This document shows positions 35,745-47,384 of a stretch of 64,000 nucleotides of DNA, piece by piece. The notes beneath the pieces are model-generated. The model was not told the DNA's origin. It did no database searches and worked only from the letters and a program-made list of their open reading frames with translations. Location: the NCBI GenBank assembly GCA_003550325.1, contig QKWP01000869.1, forward strand, positions 88,122-152,121, written 5' to 3'. A program made the translations under genes and the position numbers. How positions within the stretch are numbered: position 1 is the stretch's first letter; each line of letters begins with the position of its first letter. The stretch comes from Gigaspora rosea (taxonomy: Eukaryota > Glomeromycota > Glomeromycetes > Diversisporales > Gigasporaceae).

Positions 35745-36003
35745 AGATCAGGTGTAATGTTACATATTTGAAAAAGTCAAAACAAATGTTCGTTTTGCCA
35801 AAAATTGCTTCTAAATCAAAATTTCATATATAAACTACTTTTCAGTTTCTAACAAAAAAAATTTCTTGCTAAATTTTAATGTAACTAAAGCCCTCTCTAA
35901 CCCAAAAGCTTTACACCAAGCCTCACTCTAACCCTATCCTTAATTGCACGAGGTTATTTTTATAAAAAATTTGGTTTAATAGTCACGTTATACCTGATCT
36001 TAG
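35745..36003. mobile_element. MITE, GGTGTAATGT family
   Basis: Ends ATCAGGTGTAATGTTACA and TAGTCACGTTATACCTGAT; internal AACAAAAAAAATTTCTTGC. Related copies: 14957, 48897, 50646, 51176, and one inverted near 58850. Confidence 0.65.
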
Positions 36004-36149
36004 TATTTACAGTTATAAAATTTATTCTGTAACCTACAGTTACAAATCAATTAATTCTTAAATATATTGTTTCGTAAAATAAATCAAATATTAAGAATTT
36101 TAAGAGTAAGTTAAAAAAATGATTAAAATCTAGGCAAATTCACATACTC

Positions 36150-37175
36150 AACTCTTTCTGACGATCACTTGAACCAAATTACCAACAGAAGAAAAACAAT
36201 AAACTTTTTGTTGGAAAGTTGCCTATACTTAATGTATAGTAGGATAATACAGGAAAACAGTTTTTATAAAGGTCAACTAACTTTCTGGGAGCTCCTTTAT
36301 ATATTCAACATGCAAGCCAAAAGTGTACTTTTATAAGATAACTAGCAGAAAGTGGAGCCCTTGTTCAAGAAATTTTGGTAGAAATTAAAGTTTTCTTTTG
36401 TCAACGAAGTTTTCTGTGGAAAAGCAAAGAGAAACAACAAAAAATTGAGTTTTTTTAACTACACCCTTTTTTTTAAATTTCTTTCGAGTATTGTCTTACT
36501 TCTCTTTAGATTTTTTCAAAATTTTCGCCAAAAAGTGAGAATCCTAGCTTACCTCCCCCAAAAGATCAGCAGTGTTTACTCCTTTTAAATTGGGGCGATC
36601 TGAGTTGGGACTGTTGCTGTTACAAGTGAATTTGGTCGCACATACAAATAAACAATGAATGATATAGTTGGATCTGAAGGCACGTGAAAAATTTCTTATC
36701 TTTTTTTTAGTTTTGTCTTTTTCTCATATGCTTGTACATATAATACATCGATAGACATTATTAGTCTTGTGGTATTATATAATTTTTATCATTTATGCTA
36801 GACATATTAGTATTTATAGTTTCTATTCTTTCTCCACTTTTTTTTGGTTTTTATTTTTTTTATTTTTTTTGTTTGGTTGTATTTTTGATTGGTTTTTTGG
36901 TTAGTCATTTAGGTATTGTCCCCTTTAGTCTTTTCCCCTTTTTTATTCTTCTTTAAGAGAAGTTTTTAGATAGAATTGATCCTGTGATTGGTTTCTGAAG
37001 CCAGATGGTGCTATACTTTTTGTCGATAAGAAAGAACGTTGCTTGAGTATGAGCAAACCATTTCAGTGCAGTAGCCAAAGTTGGGCACCAATTTGGGCAG
37101 CCGGCTTAGTTCGATCATTACTGTTAGTATATAAAATTATGTCAGATAGTTACAAAGTTTAAAAAAAAAAATTTA
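36150..37175 (+). repeat. Dispersed repeat family 2, copy 2
   Basis: Matches 24062-25160 from TTGAACCAAATT through TGCAAGCCAAAAG to GGGCACC, and ends in an A-run. The two copies are well diverged and carry different stops. Confidence 0.55.
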
Positions 37176-37828
37176 AAATGAAGAAAATTTTGCATTTTTA
37201 TAAAAATAAATTATAGATACTTAACTATAGATAAATATTTTGAATACTAGCAAATATATTTATTTGCAATTTAAATATTTTTCTCATAAAAGTTGGCAAT
37301 ACTTGTAGTTTTTTCTTTCCATAAAGGATCAAAATCTTTATATTACTGATTAAAAAAGACTTTAATTAAAAAATAATAATTTCTATATAGAAAACAAAAT
37401 AAATAAAATGCCTTGATCTTGATATTTGTTTGTTTTGTCAAAATTCACTACTAAACATTTTATATTCCTGATTATACTAAATAACTATAACTATTAGAGG
37501 TTAAAAATTTTACTTTGCTACTTGATTAATATAGCTAGACTTAGTATATTCATTATTTTTTGTATTTATTTATGTTTTTATATCTATTTTTCATAGCAAT
37601 TCATATAAAGGCTTCAAAAATTCATTGATCTGTTTCTTACTTTAAAAGTATTTACTATGTACTAAACAAGCATATATATTTAGAATTAAAAGATTGTTGT
37701 TTGGAATATGAACATTCTGTGAAGAGATATCAAAAGATCTAAAAAATATTGAAGTTAAAGAAAGTGAGTAATGCAAGATTAATATATTTATTTATTTTTT
37801 TTATGTTAACAATAGTATCCAAGTAAGA

Positions 37829-38105
37829 TTGTGGTAATTTAGAGAAGTTAGTAAGTTGTCACCCAGGACCCCGAAATATACATAGATAGGTCAGGTTAAT
37901 TATAGGGTTACTAAAAAAAGGAAATATCTGCAGAAAAAACTTTGAAAATAAGCAAAAAATTACTATAAATAGAAAAGATCTGCATAAAAAACTTCAAAAA
38001 TAAGCAAACTCATACCTGACCTATCTATGTATATTTCGGGGTCCTTGTCACCCCAAGCAGCAGGTTTAGAGTTCAAATTCCACTAGTGACTAATACTGTC
38101 TAAAA
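37829..38105 (+). mobile_element. SINE-like repeat copy E (head only) split by a MITE
   Basis: The head GTGGTAATTTAGAGAAG and B-box-like GAGTTCAAATTCCACT flank the insertion at 37865-38045. The 3' part of the SINE is absent. Confidence 0.7.
37865..38045. mobile_element. hAT-like MITE with perfect 31-bp TIRs
   Basis: 181 bp. It starts AGGACCCCGAAATATACATA and ends with the exact reverse complement over 31 bp. The 8-bp duplication TGTCACCC lies at 37857-37864 and 38046-38053, within the tRNA-like SINE head. Perfect TIRs and duplication suggest a recent insertion. Confidence 0.85.
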
Positions 38106-40337
38106 CTATTTTGAGCTAATGATCAAAACTAAAACTTCTAAAGCTAATCCAAAACTAATCTGAAACTATACTGAAATTCTGAAACTATACCAAAATTCTG
38201 AAATAAAGTTGATATATTATAAACTTAGTTTTTTACTAACAAATGATAATTATTTATCTAAGAATCACTTTCTTGCAACTATTTTATTTTCAATATAACC
38301 ACTTACCCAACCCTATTTTCCCAACTATTACTATATTCTCAACAACTAAACTTTTCTCTGACAACTACTTCTTTTCAATACTATTCACAATTCCATAACT
38401 ATTACCACATACCAACAACTACTTCTTCTCCATACTATTTGCTACTTTACTAACAAAAACACTTCTCTAATTTCACACTTCTAACTTTTTTATGGCTATT
38501 TCTATGGGTCTAAATTGTAATACTAAAAATATTTAGATATTCTAAATTGTAAATATTTTTAGCTGCTAAAAATATTTTTGGACCTAAAATATTTTTGATT
38601 GTTAATTATTTTAGCTGCCTAAAATTTTTTAGTCAATTGAATATTTTCAACTACTGAATGTTTTAAATATAATTCTTTAATTATTCTTTGTTACTATATT
38701 TTTTTGCATATTAATTCATACTTACACATCTGTTTTCTTATACAGTATAACCCTGCAATAGTCACATTCACATTAGTCACAATCTTGCTATAGTCATCTT
38801 AATTTTCCTATTTAATTATATATATTATATATAAATTTTAGCTCTACCAAAGATAGTAATTTTTTCATATTTTTAATATTTTTGCCAAGATAAAAAACTT
38901 ATATTATTTTGAATAATTTAAATTACTTGCATATAGTATATAATAATTAAAATAATTCAACAAATACGAATTATTAATTATCAATGAATATGTATAAAAT
39001 TTAGCTAGCATTTAATATTTAAATGGCATATATTTAATTTATTTTATTTGCTTTTTATTATTTATAATGATTTTTTAATTTTTTACATTATTATTATTTT
39101 TTATTATTATTATATTTCTAATTTTTTTTACTTGCTTTTTTTTTAATAATTGTTAAATGGATACTGATTCTAAAATAAAATTCCAAATTGATATAAATTC
39201 AGAAATAATACAAAACAAGTATATATAAACTATTACTAACAGATCTCTTTAAGCTTCAAATTGCATTTATTACAATTTTATTTAGATATATTAATTCAGT
39301 TTTTTTTTAATTTTTATTAATTTTTATTTAATTGTATTAGGTTCACTTAGTTTTAATCAACTCACCATTAATTACTTCACAAAAAACTTAATTTTCAGAG
39401 AATTAATTTTAGGAAAGATTATTTTGTAATCAATTAATTCTATTTCATAAAAGCTATTTTACTAAAAGCTAATTTGCAAAAAATTAAATTTTAGTCAATG
39501 TTATTAGAGTTAAGTCTAGGCTTAAAATTGGTACAATTTATATAAAAATTGTTAGTACAATATACTGTATTGAATTAATCATCTGTAAAATAACCTTGTT
39601 CATAAATAATTACCTATAAACTAAATTATTAATAAGTTTTTGTTAGTGAAATAATTTGGATATAGATTCATTTATTTATTATATTTCAATAGTTTTATTT
39701 TTTTTAGAAGAATCAACAATATAATTTATATACAAGAAAAATAAGGTTTTAAACTTTTTAAAAATTAATTTACTACAATATTAATTATATTATATAGTTA
39801 ATAGATGCATAGCAACCAATAATGGTTTTACTTGATAACCAAAAGATCCAATGAATCACAGAGCAATTATTTTTACATGTAAAATACTTGAACCTAACTA
39901 ATAAAGTGAAATTATATAAATCATTCAAGGTAGATCTAAGCCTCAATTTCTTAACAAGTGAATTACTTAAAATATTTTATATTAGTCAACAAGAAACTGT
40001 AAAGAATTTGTGATACTATTGATAATATTATTATAAAAATTTTTTGCACAATATTATAATTTTGATCTCTTAGTAGATACAAAATCTTCACCAAAACAAG
40101 GACCTTATAATCTTGTACAATAAAATATTGTTTTTGATTTATTACTCATACAACTCAGAATAGATATATTTTAAAATCTACTTTTTAAAGAGAAAATAAA
40201 GCTATTAGCTATTTTAACCCATTTATTTTACCAACTTTTCAAATAAGAGAATTAAAACTGCTATGTATTTCATTAGAATTATTGGTTTTCACAGCAATTA
40301 CAGTACCAGAAATATTAGCACATAATTATAGAATATA
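38106..40337. other. AT-rich, no gene
   Basis: 38270-38460 has CAACTATTACT-type degenerate repeats. 38510-38640 has AAATATTTTTAG repeats. 38750-38815 looks like one end of a pogo-type element (ATAGTCACATTCACATTAGT). Nothing coding. Confidence 0.4.
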
Positions 40338-40675
40338 TGGGGTGTGGTCAATTAAAACAGCCCATTTTTACAATTTTTGAAAAATGAGTTTTTATTAGAT
40401 TCATATAAATTTGGACATAATTGACATTTTTTAATTATAAATGAAAGTCGATATGCATAATAAAAAATCAAGATAATGTAAAAGAAAAATTACATGAAGC
40501 TGCATAGAACCAGCACATCAAGGTTACCCGATAGCTACATATTATCTTTAGCTAATCAAAATAGTGAAATTTGATCAATCCCAGATTAGTCCAATAATCA
40601 AAACAAATGATTAAACTCAATTATCTCAAAATAAGATATATGTAAAAATGGGCTGTTTTAATTGACCATACCCCA
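40338..40675. mobile_element. TA-flanked MITE, copy 1
   Basis: 338 bp with inverted ends TGGGGTGTGGTCAATTAAAA and its partner, flanked by TA. The interior (ATAATAAAAAATCAAGATAA) matches, inverted, the element at 57540-57881. Confidence 0.75.
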
Positions 40676-40814
40676 TATTTTCTGTAAACCTGTTTTTACT
40701 GCCTTTTAGAAGTAGCCTAAATAAGTATGAAATTTCTGCAACTTTGCATCTGGTGTTAAATTTAATATGCTAACCTGGACCACGAAAGGGTTGAGACATT
40801 TGAAGAAGAGTTAA

Positions 40815-41320
40815 CCCAGTGATTATCATGAATAATCACCTCAATATAATCACATGGTAATTTTGATTGATTGGTGATTCATTACGTACACTGTATAACA
40901 ATAACTAATCTAAAAGTACCAGTATAATAAATCAAAAATTTTTATTGGTGTGAATGAAAAAATGACAAAAAACCATTTAGCCACGGCAAAAAAAGTTCTG
41001 GTCATGTGATAATCTGCAAATTCAAAACAAACGTTCTAAGGAAAATTAAAAGAAATCACTTATTTCTCATAAAAATAACCTTCTGTGCACTAAATAAATT
41101 ATTCCTTGATCGATTTTATTATATAAAACGCTAACTCCAAACTCTATATAGATACTAACCCTAATACTAACACTAATCTAAATAAACTTATCAGTAATCA
41201 TGTGACCAAAACTTTTTAGTGCACATTATCAATTCATCACCTGACATTTGTTTACATTTTTTTGCCAATCAAAATCATCATGTGATTATATCGAGGTGAA
41301 AAACCATGATAATCACTGGG
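40815..41320. mobile_element. piggyBac-like non-autonomous element
   Basis: 506 bp flanked by TTAA on both sides, with inverted ends CCCAGTGATTATC and GATAATCACTGGG; the CCC start and TTAA target fit piggyBac. The arms continue with ATCACCTC-ATATAATCACATG. The interior includes a patch related to the GGTGTAATGT MITEs (about 40990-41215). Confidence 0.75.
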
Positions 41321-41779
41321 TTAATTCTTCAATTTTTCCAAAGGGTTCAGATTGCAAATGCATTAAATTCTAAGCCAATATGCTGTTACTGGATACAAAA
41401 TATCTAGTAACAGATTTATTTTTTTTCTTTATAGCAAACAAATTATCTAAGCTTAATTGAGTCTATTTGGCATATAAATAGTACTTATACAACCTATATT
41501 TATCATTAAAAAGAAAATATAATAATGTAAATAATATATTCTATTTCAAAAATTTTAATTTTAAGTTTACTTATATAACATTTCCAGTTTTAGTACAACT
41601 AAATTTAAAAAAATCAATAAATAAATTAGTTAAATTAACAAAAACATTTTTATCATATTTACGGTAATTTTGGAAAGTATGTTATAATTGAATAGTGGGA
41701 ACATCTTCATGACTACATATGTACCAGAAATGGAAGTATATAATTATCTTAGAAATAAAATAGTGTGTACAAATTAGAG

Positions 41780-42015
41780 TTGCTAGTTGAAACAGGTTAA
41801 ACTAGTGAAACTATTGGTGAAACTATTGAAACTTAAAAAATGTTTTGGTAAAACTAGGTGAAACTAGGTGATAGTGAAACTGGTAAAACTGGAATACTGT
41901 TGAAACTGGTGATACTAGTAAAACTAGTAATACTAGTGAAACTAATAATACTGGTAATACTAGTGATACTGGTGAAATTGCTAGTGATATTGATAAAACT
42001 GGTAATACTAGTAAT
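41780..42015. repeat. ACTAGTGAA-type minisatellite
   Basis: Degenerate 9-bp units (ACTGGTAAT, ACTAGTGAA, ACTGGTGAT). The inverted counterpart lies at 45920-46195. The ORF at 41858 is an artefact of the repeat. Confidence 0.8.
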
Positions 42016-42217
42016 GTTTAAAATTTTTCAAACAATTAACTTTGGTTTAAATAATTTTTTTAATTAAAATGCATAATTTTAAATTTATTAGTAATAAAAC
42101 TGCTCAAAATTATATTATCTAGATTTTATTATCAGTATTATTAGTATTACAGTATTGATAATTTTACTAGTCTACCATTTTCACTAGCATTTTTAGTATT
42201 ACTAACATCACAATTGG

Positions 42218-43340
42218 ATCCATTACCCTAGAATTTCATAGTGCTAATCAGGATCTATAAGGTGGCATAATTGTAATTTGTATAATACAGGAATTTAATT
42301 AAAAGTCTAATTGTTAATAGTCTAATATGTGTAACCAAGATAATTAAATATCAAGTTGATAATTTTGTATTTAAAAGAAAAGTGATTGGTTAATAAAAAA
42401 AGGGTAGCTTTTAGCTCTAGCGATAGTTGGCGATATTATTAGCCTTCAATCTTATCAGTTTTAAATATCTTTGCATTTTCTAAATAAAAAACTGTAGGGT
42501 GTGGCGCCTTAAAGAAGTGGTCAAGGTGTCACCCCCAAGCGGCAGGTCGACAGGTCGAATCCCACTATTGACATTTTGAAAATAGGCCTGTGTTCGGTAA
42601 CCATGTGGCTTAGATTAGTTGGGTTAAAAGCCTGTTACCTTGGTTCCACTATCTTGAATAGGAGCTACAGCGCAATGGTATTATTGTTACACCAGAAAAT
42701 CTAGGGAACCGGAGAAATGGAAACCTGTTTGGCAATTAGAAGTAATAGTGAAGATCTACAACAGTACTACCAAAAGAAGGTGGGTGGCCAGGATCGGAAT
42801 GAACCTAATAAGGGCCAATTCGGCTACTGATAGGTGGCTAAAAAAACCTCGTGTTGAAGTGTGTGGGACATGGGTCATGAGGTTAAACTTCCTGATATGT
42901 CAAAAGTAAGTATATTAGGTCTGGTGTGGCAAATCACTTCTGGGCACTTTAAAAGCATCCGGGGGATGTCGGGCATTTACTTGTTAAGTATGATTGGGTA
43001 AGCAATTTGATAATCAGAGGGTTTAAATAGGCAGCACCCATAGAGAGTTGTAGGTATTGTAGAACCTTCGGGCGGACTACTTAAATTAGATACCAAAAGT
43101 GTACGAGTGGCTAGTTGTATCCTCGTTACAATTTGTATATTCATGTATCATTGCAAAGTCTTAATAAAGAATGCACCAGCAAAATTGCCAAAGTTTAAAA
43201 AAAATAAATAAATAAATAAAAAACTGTATCTACATGAATGTATAAGGTGGAGTACCTGTACGATACGTCAGTCATTACATATATTAGCCAAGTGAGTGAA
43301 TTTTATTAGCAAAACCCACAAGTGCATAGTATATTAGAAA
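42218..43340 (+). mobile_element. LTR-like direct repeat, left copy (contains SINE copy C)
   Basis: Starts TTGGATCCATTACCC and ends near AACCCACAAGTGCATA. It matches 45377-45920 in direct orientation once the SINE (42497-43213) and the MITE of the other copy are removed. Direct repeats about 3 kb apart around decayed coding suggest an LTR element, but TG/CA ends and a PBS are not clear. Confidence 0.5.
42497..43213 (+). mobile_element. SINE-like repeat copy C with 15-bp target duplication
   Basis: 717 bp flanked by AAATAAAAAACTGTA at 42482-42496 and 43214-43228. The head is GGGTGTGGCGCC with B-box-like GGTCGAATCCC. The 3' end is AATAAAGAATGCACCAGC then an A-rich (AAAT)n tail. The long duplication and A-tail indicate LINE-type target-primed insertion. 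The right LTR-like copy shows the empty site near 45800. Confidence 0.85.
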
Positions 43341-43600
43341 TTGCTATAATAAAAGAACTGGGATAAGGGAACAGCTCTACTTGCTAAATACGTCGAAGTC
43401 ATACTTTATGAAGGTCCAAAAGAGTTTGTAGTTGTTAAATTGGTCATAATCAGTTAATTATAGGTACCTGGTGGTAATTGTATATGAATAACAAGTATAT
43501 TGTGTGACAAAAATATTTAGTTTAAGCAAAACAAAAAGAAAGAAGGACATTGTTAATAGAGTAGTGAAGTTCAAGAAATGAGGACTGAGCAAAGATATTA

Positions 43601-43965
43601 TATGAGCCCTCAAAAGTAGAAACCAAGGAATTTGACTATTTTTTGAAAATTGACCTATTTGATTGATTAGGTGTAAAATTTTAGGCCCAATTTTTTTACT
43701 TAATAATGAAAGTCTGATCACTTAATAAATTTTTGCATTACAACGATTAAAAGCTTTTAACACTATAATTTAAAAATAGATTTACTGAGATTTACCGATA
43801 GTAATATGAAATCTACCGATTTAATAATCCTGTTTAAACAGGTTTGTTAATCATAAATATCCTAATTTTAGATTGTTTTGATTTTGTGTAACTAATAGTT
43901 TTTGCCAATTTTCACAAAATCCATGATCAGCCAAATTCCTTGGTTTCTACTTTTGAGGGCCCATA
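43601..43965. mobile_element. TA-flanked MITE
   Basis: 365 bp with inverted ends TATGAGCCCTCAAAAGTAGA and TCTACTTTTGAGGGCCCATA-like sequence, flanked by TA. Confidence 0.7.
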
Positions 43966-44399
43966 TACCTAAGAAGTAAACAAAAGAAGATAGAAGGTGA
44001 AAATTTTCTGGCATTGTTGGTTAAAAGAGTGACAAAAATTGTTGTAAATGAGGTTATAAATAACCTAAATACTGTATGGATGAAGCAACGACAATGAAGG
44101 CATTAGCTGTATTACATTTGTCAATGCCAAGGACATTTAGCTTTTTTCTGCTCAGATCAAGCGAAACATGAATGTCAGAAACATAATATGAATGCATGAC
44201 TTATAAAAATTGGTAATAATAAAAAGAGTAATTGAATTAGAAAGAATAAAAGGAAAAAATAATAATAAATCACACAAGAGCAAAGTGACACAAATTTATA
44301 GAAGGAAATCTTATCTGTAAAGACCATTAAAAAAATAGATAAATCAAATGAAACTAAAGATGCTAAAGTTAAAAAGAATGAACATAAAACGTTCACTCA

Positions 44400-45148
44400 T
44401 TGTTGAAAAATTGCCAATATAGGTAAAACCAATAGAATTATTGAAGGTGGACATCATGATCAAGATGAACTGGTAGTAGTGATAGAAGTACCATTGGATG
44501 AAGTTTTGAAGATGGATGCTATATGAAGAGTCTATTAGTGATATGGATATGCTTTGATGGTTTTAGTACATCAATATTGGTCAAGAAGATCAAGATCAAA
44601 AGACAGTTTTAGCGATGAAAGGTCTGCAAACTTATATCATGTAGATGGAACGTCAATTATAAAGACTGCTATTAATATGAAACTAGCAGTAAAAAGGACA
44701 AAAATAAATGTTCAAATGGTATTTGAACTCTGCTGAAAATGGAATTTCGAATAAAAAGGATGAATTTGAATTTGGCTATAGCAGAGATGTAGATACAATC
44801 AAGGAAGAGATGTTGGCATTTGAATAGAACCCAAAGGGTGCCAAAGGTGATAATTCAAGTGTACAAAGTAGTCTTGGATAAGGCGATCGAAGTGAAACTA
44901 AAGCTCATAAAAAGGAAATAAAGGAAGAGACAAATTATGAAATGTTAATTGGGTATAACTATAGTGTAAGGCGCACATTGAATAAAATTTCGAATAATGT
45001 CAAAGGTTCAGTCCCGATACTGAAATCATTGAAGTATGTTAAGAAAATTGGATTTTATAAACAACTCTACTTGGACCATGCAATTGGTTGTAATAGATTA
45101 GATATGCGATCTTTGGAAATAGAATTGACATACAAAGGGCAGAAATGA
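44400..45148 (+). pseudogene. Decayed coding region, part resembling Sel1 repeats
   Basis: Several short frames are joined by stops and frameshifts. One reads NSAENGIS-N, FEFGYSRDV, then KGAKGDNSSVQSSLG, close to the A-E/G-G-N-x2-A-Q-x2-LG pattern of Sel1-like repeats. The flanks are lysine-rich. The last frame ends at 45148. In Glomeromycota Sel1 repeats are often linked to kinases, but no kinase motif is visible. It lies between the LTR-like direct repeats and may be cargo or original host sequence. Confidence 0.35.
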
Positions 45149-45376
45149 TGCATGTATGAACAATAGTAAAAAAAACTTTATTATTACTATTAGTGTATAT
45201 ATGTTAATTAAATATTGTATTACTTATCTTAGTATATGTATTAATAGATAGTTTAAAGTAGATGTTTATTTATAATTTGAGCTGGTATATATTATAGACT
45301 AGTATGCACATGATGAAAATATTGCAAGTGTTGAAACTTCAGGGATAAAGATCTGGGGTCTAGCTCATATCGCATT

Positions 45377-45920
45377 TGGATCCATTACCCAGAATTTTGT
45401 AGTGCCGATTGGGATCTATGAGATGGCATGATTGTGATTTGTATAATACAGAAATTTAATTAAAAGTCTAATTGTTAGATAGTCTAAAGCATATAACCTG
45501 GATAATTAAATATCCTATTGATAATCTTGTATCTAAAAGAAAAGCATTTGATTAATAAAAATAAGAGTAGCTTTTAGCCCTAGCAATAGTTGGCAATATT
45601 AGAGGAGTAACAAAAATCAGATGATTTTTTAGGAGGGGAGGGGGTAAAAAAAGTTGAAATTATATATAAGAACCTGACTATATATATATTAAGGAAGAGG
45701 GAGGGGGTAGGCCTCTGATAAAAAATAATCAGGTAATTAATGACACTGCCCTTATTAGCCTTTGATCTTATCAGTTTTAAATATCTTTGCATTTTTTAAG
45801 TAAAAAACTATATTTATGTGAATGCATATCTGTACAATGCATTAGTTATCATGTATATTAGTCAAGCAAGTAAATTTTATTAGCAAAACCCACAAGTGCA
45901 TATTATATTAAAAATAGCTG
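45377..45920 (+). mobile_element. LTR-like direct repeat, right copy
   Basis: Partner of 42218-43340: GGATCCATTACCC, GATAATTAAATATC, TTTTAAATATCTTTGCATTT and AAAACCCACAAGTGCATA in the same order. It contains the MITE at 45600-45754 and lacks the SINE. Confidence 0.5.
45600..45754. mobile_element. Mariner-like MITE
   Basis: GAGGAGTAACAAAAATCAG to GACACTGCCCT. Comparison with the empty site near 42452 leaves TA as the duplicated target. Same family as 5990-6130. Confidence 0.65.
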
Positions 45921-46195
45921 TAACACTGGTATCACTAGTATTACAGTATCATTAGTATTACTAGTATTACTAGTTTTACTAATTTACTAGTTTTATCAAT
46001 TTTACCAGTATTACAGTTTTACCGGTATCAACATTTTTATTATTTCACTAGTTTTACCAGTTTCACTAGTATTACCAGTTTCGCTAGTATTACTAGTATC
46101 ACTAGTTTCACCAGTTTCACCAGTAACACCAGTAATACTAGTTTCATTATTATTACTAGTATCACCAGTTTCACTAATGCTTATTGGTGATTAGA
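45920..46195. repeat. TTCACTAGT-type minisatellite
   Basis: Reverse-complement counterpart of 41780-42015; about 30 degenerate 9-bp units. Confidence 0.8.
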
Positions 46196-46568
46196 GATTG
46201 GTGAAAATTGGTGCACTATTACAGTTTAGTTTCACCAATAGCTTTAGTACAAATACTAGTTTTTGATTGGGTATAGCTCTAAAATAGATAGTATTATAAT
46301 TTAACTTTGCCATTTATAACTTGTATAATCAAGTTATTATGCTTTAACACTTTTGATTAGTTTTGTAGTCAAAATATTTAAGACTAAAATATTAATGAGC
46401 AAATTATACAATTACAATTTACAATTGTTTTACAAAAGTACCAAATCAGATTTTTATGTGCAATTCGAATATTGGATATATGCATTTTATTTATTTGTAT
46501 AAGTAATACTAACCAAAAAAGAAAATTGATTTTGTAAATAAACTAAGTGCAAAAAAAATATTTAGATA

Positions 46569-47384
46569 CAAGTCACTCTTGTTATAGTGAACTCTCGTTA
46601 TAGTGAAGATTGGTCTATAGTGAAGAATTTTTTCAGAACAAAACCAAGTATATTAAATATTCACTCAATATAATGAAGTTACATAATAAACGCTTGATAT
46701 AAGGTATAGTGAAGATTTTTTTCAAACGGATATAACAAAATGTCACTTGATATAGTGAAGTCGATATCATGTGATATATATTGACCAATCATATAAAGCA
46801 AAAATCATCGTGTTCATGCATAATGATAAAGCCTTGGGGGTTATTACTCTTTTTAGACTATGTGCATATTGATGGTGTATAAAATTAGATTCAGCAGAAA
46901 TATGTGCATAATGTACTTTTTCGAATTATGAATAATTTTAATTTTTCAAAGACTAATAAACCCTACCATTACTACTATCATTGACTTTCAAAGACTAATA
47001 AACCCTACTGCTACTTTAGTTTTACACTTAACATTAAATGAACATAATCCATAACTTACTCCTTTTTTTTAAATTAAACTTTTTTTTATTTATTTATTTA
47101 CTTAAATAATATTCAATTCTTTATCCTATACCTTTTCTGTTGTGGAATCTTTTTATTGTGATTTAACTTAATACATAATATAAGCGAAAATGCACTTACT
47201 TGTGATGAATCAGGTGTAATAAACTTTTAAGTAGTTTAAATTTCTCTTGCTATAGTGAAGATTTATACAGTTAATATATAAACTTCACTATAACTATATC
47301 AAGAGACTCTTGATATAGTAAATCTCTTGATATAGTGAAGAAAATCTTTCAGCCCAATGCCTCACTATAACAAGAGTCACATGT
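46569..47384. mobile_element. Pogo-like non-autonomous element
   Basis: Inverted ends GTCACTCTTGTTATAGTGAA and CACTATAACAAGAGTCAC, with several internal TGATATAGTGAAG copies. No transposase ORF. Confidence 0.6.
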
